Below are positions 19,155-27,003 of a DNA stretch of 36,563 bases, piece after piece; position 1 is the first letter of the stretch, and each line of letters starts with the position of its first letter. This DNA comes from an uncultured Chlorobiaceae bacterium (GTDB lineage: Bacteria > Bacteroidota > Chlorobiia > Chlorobiales > Chlorobiaceae): positions 1 to 36,563 of the forward strand of contig CAJAAV010000263.1 in assembly GCA_903937835.1 (NCBI GenBank), in the 5' to 3' direction. Position numbers and translations under genes: made by a program. The notes below the pieces were generated by a model. It did no database searches and was not told the DNA's origin. It saw nothing but the letters and a program-made list of their open reading frames with translations.

Positions 19155-19404
19155 ACTCCATTTAGGATAGGGAAAAAGAAAGTGATGTGCAGATACTATA
19201 CTGCCCAGCAGAATAAAGAGAAAGAATGCAACAGAGAAAGAGCCGTATTCTCCGGCATGGACTTACAAAAGTGAATCTGTATTGGAGAGATCGAATCATC
19301 AAAGTAACCGTTTAACAGTTAACAATCACGCTCCCCGCATGAACCGCAGAGAGCCGTTGACGATAAAAGCAACCCAGTTTAGAATCCAAAAATAAGACGC
19401 TTGC
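19155..19404. promoter_or_regulatory. 250-bp gap: presumed promoter region of the giant gene
   Basis: The giant gene and the aminotransferase are both on the minus strand, with 250 bases between them. On the minus strand a TATAGT (19195-19200) resembles a -10 box about 40 bases before the start codon, but no good -35 sits at 17 bases. A weak 6-bp hairpin (arms 19330-19335 and 19349-19354, one G-T pair) follows the aminotransferase stop without a T-run. I see no RNA gene here. The long spacing suggests that the giant gene has its own promoter. Confidence 0.3.
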
Positions 19405-20607
19405 CTATTCACGCAGAAACTTTTTGATATTTCGTGCGGCCTGCCGAATCCGCTCCTCGTTCTCAATCATGGCAACACGAACATACTCATCACCATAAGC
19501 GCCGAAACCGATACCCGGACTGACGGCGACCTTTGCGTCACTCAGCAGCTTCTTGCTAAACTCAAGACTGCCCAGATGCCTGAAGGGTTCGGGAATCTTT
19601 GCCCAAACAAACATGCTTGCGCGAGGCGAAACAACTGGCCAACCAGCGTTGATAAAACTTTTCACCATAACGTCACGTCGTTTGCGGTACACCTCACAGA
19701 TCTCATGAACACAGCTCTGATCTTCAGTCAGCGCAATGGTTGATGCAACCTGTATCGGGGTAAAAGTGCCATAATCAAGCCAGCTCTTGATTTTTTCGAG
19801 GGCACCGATCAGTTTGGCATTGCCAACCATAAAGCCGACACGCCAGCCTGCCATGTTATAGGTTTTCGACAAGGTGTAGCTCTCAACGGCAACATCCTTT
19901 GCTCCGGGCACCTGAAGGATTGAGGGGGTCACATAACCATCAAAAGTCAATTCAGCATAAGCAATATCGCTGATAATGTAAAAACGCTCCTGGCGGGCAA
20001 TATCAACAAGCTTCTGATAAAAGGGAAGTTCGACGGTGGCCGTTGTCGGATTGTTGGGGAAATTAACAACAAGATACTTTGGCTTTGGCGATGATTCGCG
20101 CAGCGCTTTTTCAATGTTCTGGAAAAAGCCCTCTTCGTCAAGCGTAAAATCGTCGTTCAGCTCAAGCTTCAGGCGATGAACATTACCACCAGCAAGAATG
20201 AATGCCTGGGAGTGAATGGGATAACAGGGGTCCGGCACCATGGCAAGATCACCGGGATTGGTGATGGCCTGCACAAGGTGGACATAGCCCTCTTTTGAAC
20301 CCATCGTTGCAACGACCTCGCGATCAAGGTCAAGGTCAACATTATACTTGCGCTTGTACCAGGTACCCACCGCACCACGAAGCTTGTAAATTCCCTTTGA
20401 AACGGAATAACCGTGAGTTCGCGGTTTATTGATACTTTCAATCAGTTTATCAACAATATGCTGGGGTGTCGGGCCGTCAGGATTCCCCATTGAAAAATCG
20501 ATAACATCCTCTCCTGCACGCCGTTCAGCCATTTTAAGCTCATTAACCGCAGCAAAAATATACTTTGGAAGGCGCTTGATCTTGTCAAACTCTATTTCAT
20601 CAAACAT
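19405..20607 (-). CDS. alaC: AlaC-like class I/II PLP aminotransferase
   Basis: A cytosolic pyridoxal-phosphate aminotransferase of fold type I, 400 residues. It closely matches what I recall of E. coli AlaC (glutamate-pyruvate transaminase) along its whole length: IDFSMGNPDGPTP near residue 38, HGYSVSKGIYKLRGA (about 71-85), GSKEGYVHL (about 102), FPNNPTT, the PLP lysine in SKTYNMAGWRVGF (Lys248 by counting from 20607), DYGTFTPIQVAS, and SMFVWAKIPEP near 330. The C-terminal SPGIGFGAYGDEYVRVA is also typical. The likely reaction is alanine formation from pyruvate and glutamate, but related enzymes act on aspartate, methionine precursors or diaminopimelate, so the substrate is inferred. No clear ribosome-binding site is seen before the ATG at 20607. 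It is divergently transcribed from the Hdr operon. Confidence 0.88.
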   Translation of the reverse strand: MFDEIEFDKIKRLPKYIFAAVNELKMAERRAGEDVIDFSMGNPDGPTPQHIVDKLIESINKPRTHGYSVSKGIYKLRGAVGTWYKRKYNVDLDLDREVVATMGSKEGYVHLVQAITNPGDLAMVPDPCYPIHSQAFILAGGNVHRLKLELNDDFTLDEEGFFQNIEKALRESSPKPKYLVVNFPNNPTTATVELPFYQKLVDIARQERFYIISDIAYAELTFDGYVTPSILQVPGAKDVAVESYTLSKTYNMAGWRVGFMVGNAKLIGALEKIKSWLDYGTFTPIQVASTIALTEDQSCVHEICEVYRKRRDVMVKSFINAGWPVVSPRASMFVWAKIPEPFRHLGSLEFSKKLLSDAKVAVSPGIGFGAYGDEYVRVAMIENEERIRQAARNIKKFLRE

Positions 20608-21039
20608 AATTTGGGAACAAAAAAATCATTCATCATAAAAAAAAAGAAAACGGTCTTTATCATAAGAAAAAAGTGCATCATATCAATGGCCTCCCCCATA
20701 TTTTCCCTTTCATTCCTGTGTTCTTATGATGAAGAAAACAGAATTGCCCGGATATTTCATACAAGCACCTTCACAATCATCGCATTGAACGCTTTAATCA
20801 TAACAAGTGTTGCATGAGAGTGGGTCCGAGAGAGGCAATGCCGGAAGTATTACATAGAATATTTTAAATAAAAGCGTTGAGCTACTTCTGCCAAGTGTGG
20901 CATATTACCAAATACCGTTATGCTGCTTCTCTGCATTGAATTAAGGAATAGGGCCTCATTAATTTGACATTAACATTTTTTTAATTAACATATTTGTAGT
21001 TGTAATTCCACTTCCCGCTCCAAGTAAAGCATATACCAC
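20608..21039. promoter_or_regulatory. 432-bp AT-rich divergent promoter region with inverted repeats
   Basis: This gap separates alaC (minus) from the Hdr/Flx operon (plus) and must carry both promoters. A TTGACA at 20964-20969 matches the -35 consensus exactly. The best -10-like hexamer after it is CATATT (20989-20994), with a rather long 19-base spacer. Two overlapping perfect 10-bp inverted repeats occur: TTCATCATAA (20629-20638) with TTATGATGAA (20724-20733), and ATCATAAGAA (20659-20668) with TTCTTATGAT (20721-20730). They could be operator sites. A 68-codon frame at 20611-20817 has no coding features and I do not call it. No RNA gene was recognised. Confidence 0.35.
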
Positions 21040-22548
21040 GTGTCAAAAATCCAAATGACAGTAACTGATGCTCTCAAGCATCGGCTTGAGGAATCCACCG
21101 GCAATGATTACAACTGCTGCTACCAGTGTGGTAAATGTACGGCTGGCTGCCCGTCTGGAGCATTCATGGATAGCCCTCCCGCACGGATCATGCGTCTCGT
21201 TCAGGCTGGCTATATTGACGAGGCTCTCAAAAGCGAAGCGCTCTGGTTCTGTGTCGGCTGTATGACCTGCACTGCCCGATGTCCTCAGAACATGGATATC
21301 GCCGCAACCATGGACTCGCTCAGGTCACTTGCCCTCGAAAAGGGCCTGGTATCAGAAAGCAAAGCCAAGAAGCTGGTTACTGCTTTTCATGTCTCATTCC
21401 TCAATAATGTCCGCAAACATGGTCGTCTGGAAGAACTTTCACTTGTCGGCAGCTATAAGCTCCGCACAAGATCTTATCTTCAGGATTCAGAATCAGGCGT
21501 AAAAATGATCATGAGCGGAAAGATCAAACCATTACACGCTTTGATGGGAAAAGGCGGCGTAAAAGGGAAAGATCAGATTGCAAAAATTTTTGCGTCTTCC
21601 GAACATCATTCACACTTGTCTGCGCCAAAACGACATCCGACAAAAAAAGATTTTATACCAAAGCCTCCTTATTCAATCAAGCCGGGTATGACCATCGGAT
21701 ACTATCCTGGATGCTCACTGAGCGGTATGGCACGAGAATATGATATTTCAGTCAAAAAAATGTGTTCTCTTCTCGGCCTGAAACTTCAGGAAATTGAGGA
21801 CTGGAACTGTTGTGGTGCCACATCGGCACATGCCACCAATCACAAACTTTCAGTGCTTTTGCCCGCCAGGAATCAGACGCTTGCTGATGCACAGGGATTG
21901 ACGCTGGTTCTGGCACCCTGCTCGGCTTGCCAGAACCGCCAGGTCACCACAAGAAAAGCCCTGATGGCTTCGCCTGAACTTCGCGAGGAAGTCCTTTCGA
22001 TTACTGGTATAAAGCCAACCTGCACGGCTGAATTTATTGGCGTCACCCAACTTCTGGAGGCAATGGATCTGGAGGAGATCAAAAAAAGGGTAAAAAAACC
22101 GCTAACCGGACTTACTCTTGCCTGTTATTATGGCTGCCTTCTGGTTCGCCCGATGGACGATATGGGTTTTGACGACCCGGAAAACCCGCTCAAAATGGAA
22201 GCAATCATGAGCGCCCTTGGAGCCACACCTGTTGACTGGGCATTCAAGATTGAATGTTGTGGAGCAGGACTCACGCTTGCACAACAGCCGCTTGTTGAAG
22301 AGCTTACGCACTCAATTGCGAAAAATGCTGCCGACAATGGAGCAGATGCCTTCGTCGTCGCATGTCCTCTTTGCCAGACAAACCTTGACATGCGTCAGGG
22401 CAGCATGAGAAAGCGGTTCGGGGACATTAAACCGATGCCTGTCTACTATATTTCGGAGCTTGTCGCGATTGCTTGCGGTGCAACACCTTCTGAAGTCGCT
22501 GTGGGAGAACATTTTGTTCCTGCACTTGACTTTGTCTCGAAACTTTAG
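21040..22548 (+). CDS. hdrCB: Heterodisulfide reductase subunits C and B fused (HdrCB-like)
   Basis: A cytosolic iron-sulfur protein of 502 residues joining two Hdr subunits. The HdrC part (1-about 150) has two 4Fe-4S sites, CYQCGKCTAGCP (Cys 27, 30, 33, 37) and CVGCMTCTARCP (Cys 71, 74, 77, 81). The HdrB part has two complete CCG (CX~31-39CC...CXXC) motifs: YYPGCS (about 222), NCCG (257-258), CSAC (295-298), and CYYGC (about 361), ECCG (406-407), CPLC (about 442). In methanogen HdrB these bind non-cubane clusters that cleave the CoM-CoB disulfide; here the disulfide is unknown. The linker (about 150-220) is basic and poorly conserved-looking. The start is GTG at 21040, with an ATG at 21055 as alternative; neither has a strong ribosome-binding site. 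First gene of the operon with hdrA and flxDCBA. Confidence 0.9.
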   Translation: MSKIQMTVTDALKHRLEESTGNDYNCCYQCGKCTAGCPSGAFMDSPPARIMRLVQAGYIDEALKSEALWFCVGCMTCTARCPQNMDIAATMDSLRSLALEKGLVSESKAKKLVTAFHVSFLNNVRKHGRLEELSLVGSYKLRTRSYLQDSESGVKMIMSGKIKPLHALMGKGGVKGKDQIAKIFASSEHHSHLSAPKRHPTKKDFIPKPPYSIKPGMTIGYYPGCSLSGMAREYDISVKKMCSLLGLKLQEIEDWNCCGATSAHATNHKLSVLLPARNQTLADAQGLTLVLAPCSACQNRQVTTRKALMASPELREEVLSITGIKPTCTAEFIGVTQLLEAMDLEEIKKRVKKPLTGLTLACYYGCLLVRPMDDMGFDDPENPLKMEAIMSALGATPVDWAFKIECCGAGLTLAQQPLVEELTHSIAKNAADNGADAFVVACPLCQTNLDMRQGSMRKRFGDIKPMPVYYISELVAIACGATPSEVAVGEHFVPALDFVSKL

Positions 22549-22590
22549 ACTACGATCAAACATTTGAAATAACAAGACGCATTGTTTCAG

Positions 22591-22619
22591 GCTCATTCGA
22601 TGAGCTGTTCCGGTCAGCT
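22591..22619 (+). promoter_or_regulatory. Two overlapping, mutually exclusive hairpins between hdrCB and hdrA
   Basis: GCTCAT-TCG-ATGAGC (22591-22605) forms a perfect 6-bp stem with a 3-base loop. AGCTG (22603-22607) with CAGCT (22615-22619) forms a second stem, directly followed by GTTTTATAC. The two share bases 22603-22605, so only one can form at a time. This could be an intra-operon attenuator or an RNA processing site, or chance. The stems are short. Confidence 0.3.
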
Positions 22620-22642
22620 GTTTTATACTAAAAGATTGAATT

Positions 22643-24613
22643 ATGGCAAAGATTGGAGTATTTATATGTCACTGTGGTGAAAATATTGCCTCAAAGGTTG
22701 ATTGTACCAAACTGGCTGCCGCTATAGGAGAACACCCTGGAGTTGCAGTTTCTGTTGAATACAAATATTTTTGCTCAGAACCTGGCCAGGAAAGTGTCAA
22801 AAAAGCCATTCGCGACAATAACCTTACCGGTGTCATTATAGCCGCATGCTCCCCAAGAATGCATGAAGCTACCTTCCGCAAGGTCTGCGCTGAAGCTGGC
22901 CTTAACCCTTATCTCTGTGAAATAGCAAACATTCGCGAACAATGTTCATGGGTGCATAACGACAAGGATATGGCTACTGAAAAAGCCATCGACATCACTC
23001 GTTCGATGATTGAAAAAGTCAAACGGAACAACAAACTCCAGCCCATCGAGGTTCCTGTTACCCGCCGGGCGCTGGTTATTGGCGGAGGTGTCGCTGGTAT
23101 ACAGGCCGCACTTGATATTGCCAATGCCGGTCAGGAAGTTGTTCTTGTCGAGCGTGAGCCCTCTCTTGGAGGCCACATGTCGCAGTTATCCGAAACGTTC
23201 CCGACACTCGACTGCTCACAGTGTATTTTGACTCCTCGAATGGTCGAAGTAGCTCAACACCCCAAGATTCGCCTGCTCACCTATGCTGAAATTGAGCATG
23301 TTGAGGGCTTCATCGGCAATTTCAAGGTAAAAATTCGCATGAAATCGCGTTACGTCAACAGTGACGTCTGTACTGGCTGTGGCGATTGCATGGTTAAATG
23401 TCCTGTCAAAAAAATATCGAGTGAATTTGACTGCGGCCTGGGTAAAAGAACCGCCATTTATACCCCGTTCGCCCAGTCTGTGCCAAATATACCAGTCATC
23501 GACAAGGCGAGCTGCATTTACTTCAAAAATGGCAAATGCAAAATATGCATGAAGTCCTGTCAGATCAATGCCATCAACTTTGAAATGCAGGATGAATTTA
23601 TTGACCTTGAAATTGGCGCCATTGTTGTTGCCACTGGATTTCAGATACAGAATACTGCGGGTTACGGAGAGTATGGCTATGGCAAATATCAGGATGTCAT
23701 CACTGGTCTTCAGTTTGAGCGCCTGGCTACTGCCAGCGGTCCAACATCAGGCAAAATTCTTCGTCCTTCAGATGGTAAAGAGCCGGAAACCGTGGTGTTT
23801 ATCCAATGCGCCGGATCGCGCGATCCCTCAAAGGGAGTACACTACTGCTCCAAGATATGCTGTATGTACACCGCAAAACATGCCATGCTTTATGCCCATA
23901 AGGTTCATCATGGAAAATCTCATGTTTTTTATATGGATATCCGTGCTGCCGGCAAAGGGTATGATGAATTTACCCGCAGAACCATTGAGGAAGATGATGC
24001 CTCGTACATCCGGGGTCGGGTCAGCAAGGTATGGCTGGAAAATGGTAAACTAATGGTACGGGGGGTTGATACGCTTCTCGGGAGACCTGTTACCATACCC
24101 GCCGACATGGTCGTACTTGCTACCGCGATGGTCCCGCAGCCAAATGCAAAAGAGTTTGCCAAAACCATCGGCATCGCTTACGACGAATACGGCTACTACA
24201 ACGAGGCTCATCTCAAGCTGCGGCCAGTCGAATCATCTTCAGCGGGAGTTTTCCTTGCCGGTGCATGCCAGTCACCGAAAGATATTCCTGACTCGATTGC
24301 GCAGGCATCAGCATCGGCAAGCAAGGTACTTGCTCTTTTCAGCAAGGAAACACTGGAACGGGAACCGGTTGTTGCCTCAACCAACGAAGCCACCTGTGCT
24401 GGATGCTGGGGCTGCGTTCTTGCCTGTCCATACAACGCCATTGAACAAAAAGATATTCTCGACCGTTCTGGACGAATCATCAAACGGGTGGCGTCTGTGA
24501 ATCCAGGCTTGTGTCAGGGCTGCGGCACCTGTGTCACCTTCTGTCGGTCGAACAGTATCGACTTGGCAGGTTTTACCGAAAAACAGATCTTTGCTGAAGT
24601 GATGGCTCTCTGA
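22643..24613 (+). CDS. hdrA: HdrA-like FAD iron-sulfur subunit of heterodisulfide reductase
   Basis: HdrA is the flavoprotein core of Hdr complexes and, in bifurcating forms, the site where electrons are split between a disulfide and ferredoxin. The 656 residues show the HdrA N-terminal domain (FICHCGENIASKVD; ACSPRMHEATF near 70), a Rossmann FAD motif GGGVAG at 147-152, GGHMSQLSETFPTLDCSQC (about 173-192) with the family's extra cluster cysteines, a ferredoxin site CTGCGDCMVKCP (about 243), an irregular site with spacing C-x7-C-x2-C-x3-C (about 291-307), and a C-terminal pair CAGCWGCVLACP (about 584) and CQGCGTCVTFCR (about 623). The C-terminal ferredoxin insert distinguishes it from the shorter QmoA. 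It lies between hdrCB and flxD. Confidence 0.92.
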   Translation: MAKIGVFICHCGENIASKVDCTKLAAAIGEHPGVAVSVEYKYFCSEPGQESVKKAIRDNNLTGVIIAACSPRMHEATFRKVCAEAGLNPYLCEIANIREQCSWVHNDKDMATEKAIDITRSMIEKVKRNNKLQPIEVPVTRRALVIGGGVAGIQAALDIANAGQEVVLVEREPSLGGHMSQLSETFPTLDCSQCILTPRMVEVAQHPKIRLLTYAEIEHVEGFIGNFKVKIRMKSRYVNSDVCTGCGDCMVKCPVKKISSEFDCGLGKRTAIYTPFAQSVPNIPVIDKASCIYFKNGKCKICMKSCQINAINFEMQDEFIDLEIGAIVVATGFQIQNTAGYGEYGYGKYQDVITGLQFERLATASGPTSGKILRPSDGKEPETVVFIQCAGSRDPSKGVHYCSKICCMYTAKHAMLYAHKVHHGKSHVFYMDIRAAGKGYDEFTRRTIEEDDASYIRGRVSKVWLENGKLMVRGVDTLLGRPVTIPADMVVLATAMVPQPNAKEFAKTIGIAYDEYGYYNEAHLKLRPVESSSAGVFLAGACQSPKDIPDSIAQASASASKVLALFSKETLEREPVVASTNEATCAGCWGCVLACPYNAIEQKDILDRSGRIIKRVASVNPGLCQGCGTCVTFCRSNSIDLAGFTEKQIFAEVMAL

Positions 24614-24665
24614 TGAACTTAATTTTTATCGTGAATGAACCGAACTTTGCCTCTGGAGTACGCTG

Positions 24666-25115
24666 ATGAGTGAAACTTTTGAACCAAAAATCATTGCTTT
24701 TGTCTGCACCTATTGCACCTATGCCGGTGCTGACCTTGCGGGGACGAGCCGCCTGAAATATGCCCCTAATGTGCGTATTATCCGTCTTCCCTGTACCGGC
24801 AGAATAAGCCCCATGTTTATCCTTAAAGCTCTTCAGAAAGGTGCTGACGGTATATTGATCAGTGGATGTCACCCCGGTGACTGCCATTTTACCCATGGCA
24901 ACTATCATGCACGACGGAGATGGATGGTTTTTCGTTCTCTTCTCGACTTTATGGGCATATCACCAGAACGGGTAAAGTTCTCCTGGATCAGTGCGGCTGA
25001 AGGTGGCAAATTTGCTGATCTTATTAACAACGTCACTGAAGATATCCGCAAGCTTGGTCCTTTTGATCAATACAAAGAGTTGATCAGGGAAACTGAAGCC
25101 CCAGCGACACTTTAA
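24666..25115 (+). CDS. flxD: FlxD / MvhD-like [2Fe-2S] electron-transfer protein
   Basis: A 149-residue protein of the MvhD/FlpD family, which passes electrons to HdrA through a [2Fe-2S] cluster. Five conserved cysteines are visible in the family pattern: CTYCTYAGAD near the N-terminus, LPCTGRIS (about 39), and GCHPGDCHFTHGNY (about 62-75). The following RR and LLDFMGISPERV are also typical. GGAG at 24655-24658 gives good spacing to the ATG at 24666. Position next to hdrA is the standard context. In methanogens MvhD links a hydrogenase to Hdr; no hydrogenase genes are present here, so the donor is more likely the FlxABC module downstream. Confidence 0.9.
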   Translation: MSETFEPKIIAFVCTYCTYAGADLAGTSRLKYAPNVRIIRLPCTGRISPMFILKALQKGADGILISGCHPGDCHFTHGNYHARRRWMVFRSLLDFMGISPERVKFSWISAAEGGKFADLINNVTEDIRKLGPFDQYKELIRETEAPATL

Positions 25116-25128
25116 TTACAACAAGGCA

Positions 25129-25959
25129 ATGATTACACAGGAAAAATACAGAAGCAAAGTCAAAAAAATTCTTGCCGATGGTTCCGTAAAAATGGTAATC
25201 GGCTACGGTCCAGGCTCTACCGCTGACCGTCGTCGCCCGGTTTTTGTCCGTTCATTCGAAGAGGCAGACCAGCTTGTACTCGACAGTAATTGCATCGGCA
25301 ATTTATCGGGTTATCTGGTGACAGAAGGGCTTCTGAGTGACGAAAAACGTGTCGCCATCTTTCTTCGACCCGAAGGAATTCGTTCTCTCAATATCCTTGC
25401 TGCAGAATCGCAGCTCAATCTTGACCAGATCATCATTTTCGGGTTCGACTCGGTTGGCAGAGAGGTTAATTCGTTGCCTGGTGAACATGCCAGAGAGTTT
25501 TCAGAATTTATTGGGTCAATAAAAGATAATCCTCCTGAAAAAAGCAGAGACCCACTTTTGTACCATATTGAGCAGATGAACCCACAGGAGCGATTTGCAT
25601 TCTGGAAAGAGGAGTTTTCCCGGTGCATCAAATGCTATGCGTGTCGCCAATCATGCCCAATGTGCTACTGCCGCCGATGTATTGTCGACAGTAATCAGCC
25701 TCAATGGGTCAATACCTCATCGCATACACTTGGAAACTTCGAATGGAATATTGTCCGGGCATTTCACCTTGCTGGCCGTTGCGTTGGATGCGGCAACTGT
25801 GACCGAGCCTGTCCCGTCAATATTCCGCTACGCCTTATCAACGCAAGAATGGCAGAGGAAGTGCTTGAGTCATTCGATCATTTTGCGGGTATGAGCAATA
25901 CCCAGGAGCCGGTGCTTGCAAGTTTCAAAAAGGACGATTCCGAGACATTCATTCTCTAA
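25129..25959 (+). CDS. flxC: FlxC-like 4Fe-4S electron-transfer protein
   Basis: A cytosolic protein of 276 residues. The N-terminal half (about 20-135) carries GYGPGSTADRRRPVF and a region resembling FrhB/AsrA-type proteins. The C-terminal half has a cysteine-dense site CIKCYACRQSCPMCYCRRC (about 166-184) and a classical CVGCGNCDRACP (about 218-229), implying two 4Fe-4S clusters. Thirteen bases separate it from flxD and thirteen from the next gene, so the operon is tight; an AAGG precedes the ATG. Automatic annotation as a hydrogenase or sulfite reductase subunit would be misleading, because no catalytic subunit of either is nearby. The role as FlxC is inferred from order and architecture; FlxB and FlxC are similar, so the letters could be swapped. 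Confidence 0.78.
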   Translation: MITQEKYRSKVKKILADGSVKMVIGYGPGSTADRRRPVFVRSFEEADQLVLDSNCIGNLSGYLVTEGLLSDEKRVAIFLRPEGIRSLNILAAESQLNLDQIIIFGFDSVGREVNSLPGEHAREFSEFIGSIKDNPPEKSRDPLLYHIEQMNPQERFAFWKEEFSRCIKCYACRQSCPMCYCRRCIVDSNQPQWVNTSSHTLGNFEWNIVRAFHLAGRCVGCGNCDRACPVNIPLRLINARMAEEVLESFDHFAGMSNTQEPVLASFKKDDSETFIL

Positions 25960-25972
25960 GTAACACACTCGT

Positions 25973-26986
25973 ATGACAAGAATTCTTTTCAGCGATAAAC
26001 TTGACGATTGTATCGCACGTTGGCGATCAGCAGGCTTTACGGTTATCGGGCCTGTAACAAAAGACACTTTTTCGAGTTATGCCGCAGTTGAACATGCTTC
26101 AGATTTTGATTTGGGGATTGTGCTTCCCGATCGTTCACTCAAGGAACTCTTTTTTCCGCAAACTGAACCGATGCTGCGTTACACCATAAAACAGCAGGCT
26201 ATCAACACAGAGGATTTCACTCCGCCTCCGGGAAAAAGATTAATTTTCGGCGTCAGACCTTGCGATGCGGCAGGATTGTCTATTGACGATCCCCTTTTCG
26301 GATGGGATTACAAGGATGAATACTGGTTTCAGCGACGCAATGATTCGGTTATTGTAACCATTGCCTGCACGAAAGCTGATGATTTCTGTTTATGTACGTC
26401 GCTCAAACTGGCACCTGACAGTACGAACGGCTCTGATATTCTGCTTCGACCGCTTGAAAATAATAACGGATGGCAAGTTGAAGAGCTTACCGAACGGGGT
26501 CGCGAAGCATTCCTGCCAATAGCGGAACTTCTGCAGGAGGCCTCTGAACCCACCGCGCCAACGGCTGTTGTGCCTGAAATGTTTAATCTTGACACTTGCG
26601 TTGAATGGCTGCAGAACCCTGAAAACTTTGAAAGCAAATTCTGGAAAGATATTTCAATGCGTTGTATCGGCTGCGGATCCTGTACCTATCTCTGCCCGAC
26701 CTGCCATTGCTTCGACATCCAGGATGAAGGTGATACCTATCGCGGCATCAGAAGAAAAAACTGGGATAGCTGCTCTTTTGCTCTCTTTACGATGCATACT
26801 TCGGGCCATAACCCCCGTTCGACCCAATCTGCACGATGGCGCCAGCGCATCATGCACAAATTCAACTATTTTCCAGGCAAGTTCAGCGTTAACAGTTGCA
26901 GCGGATGTGGCCGATGCTCGCGCCAATGCCCGGTTGACATGGGTATTACTGAGACGTTACAAAAAATATCAACATTACATTCGTAA
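25973..26986 (+). CDS. flxB: FlxB-like / anaerobic sulfite reductase subunit A-like iron-sulfur protein
   Basis: A 337-residue protein of the AsrA family, which relays electrons between a flavin subunit and a partner. Visible marks are GVRPCDAAGL (about 89-98), ACTKADDFCLCTS (about 126-138), then two ferredoxin sites: CIGCGSCTYLCPTCHCFDI (about 230) and CSGCGRCSRQCPVDMG (about 310). The WDSCSFALFTMHTSGHNPR segment between them is characteristic of AsrA-like proteins. No gene for a sirohaem AsrC-type subunit follows, so sulfite reduction is not supported; the Hdr neighbours point to the FlxABCD-HdrABC complex. The ATG at 25973 is 13 bases after flxC and lacks an obvious ribosome-binding site, suggesting translational coupling. 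Confidence 0.83.
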   Translation: MTRILFSDKLDDCIARWRSAGFTVIGPVTKDTFSSYAAVEHASDFDLGIVLPDRSLKELFFPQTEPMLRYTIKQQAINTEDFTPPPGKRLIFGVRPCDAAGLSIDDPLFGWDYKDEYWFQRRNDSVIVTIACTKADDFCLCTSLKLAPDSTNGSDILLRPLENNNGWQVEELTERGREAFLPIAELLQEASEPTAPTAVVPEMFNLDTCVEWLQNPENFESKFWKDISMRCIGCGSCTYLCPTCHCFDIQDEGDTYRGIRRKNWDSCSFALFTMHTSGHNPRSTQSARWRQRIMHKFNYFPGKFSVNSCSGCGRCSRQCPVDMGITETLQKISTLHS

Positions 26987-27003
26987 CAGAAAACATCCAA
27001 AGC

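Noticed and set aside
20611-20817. 68-codon frame in the alaC-hdr gap
   Set aside because: Composition is driven by AT-rich runs, there is no ribosome-binding site, and it resembles no family.
21040-24613. QmoABC complex of the sulfite oxidation pathway
   Set aside because: HdrA here is full length with C-terminal ferredoxin sites, the partner is a HdrC-HdrB fusion with CCG motifs and no membrane subunit, and no apr or sat genes are nearby.
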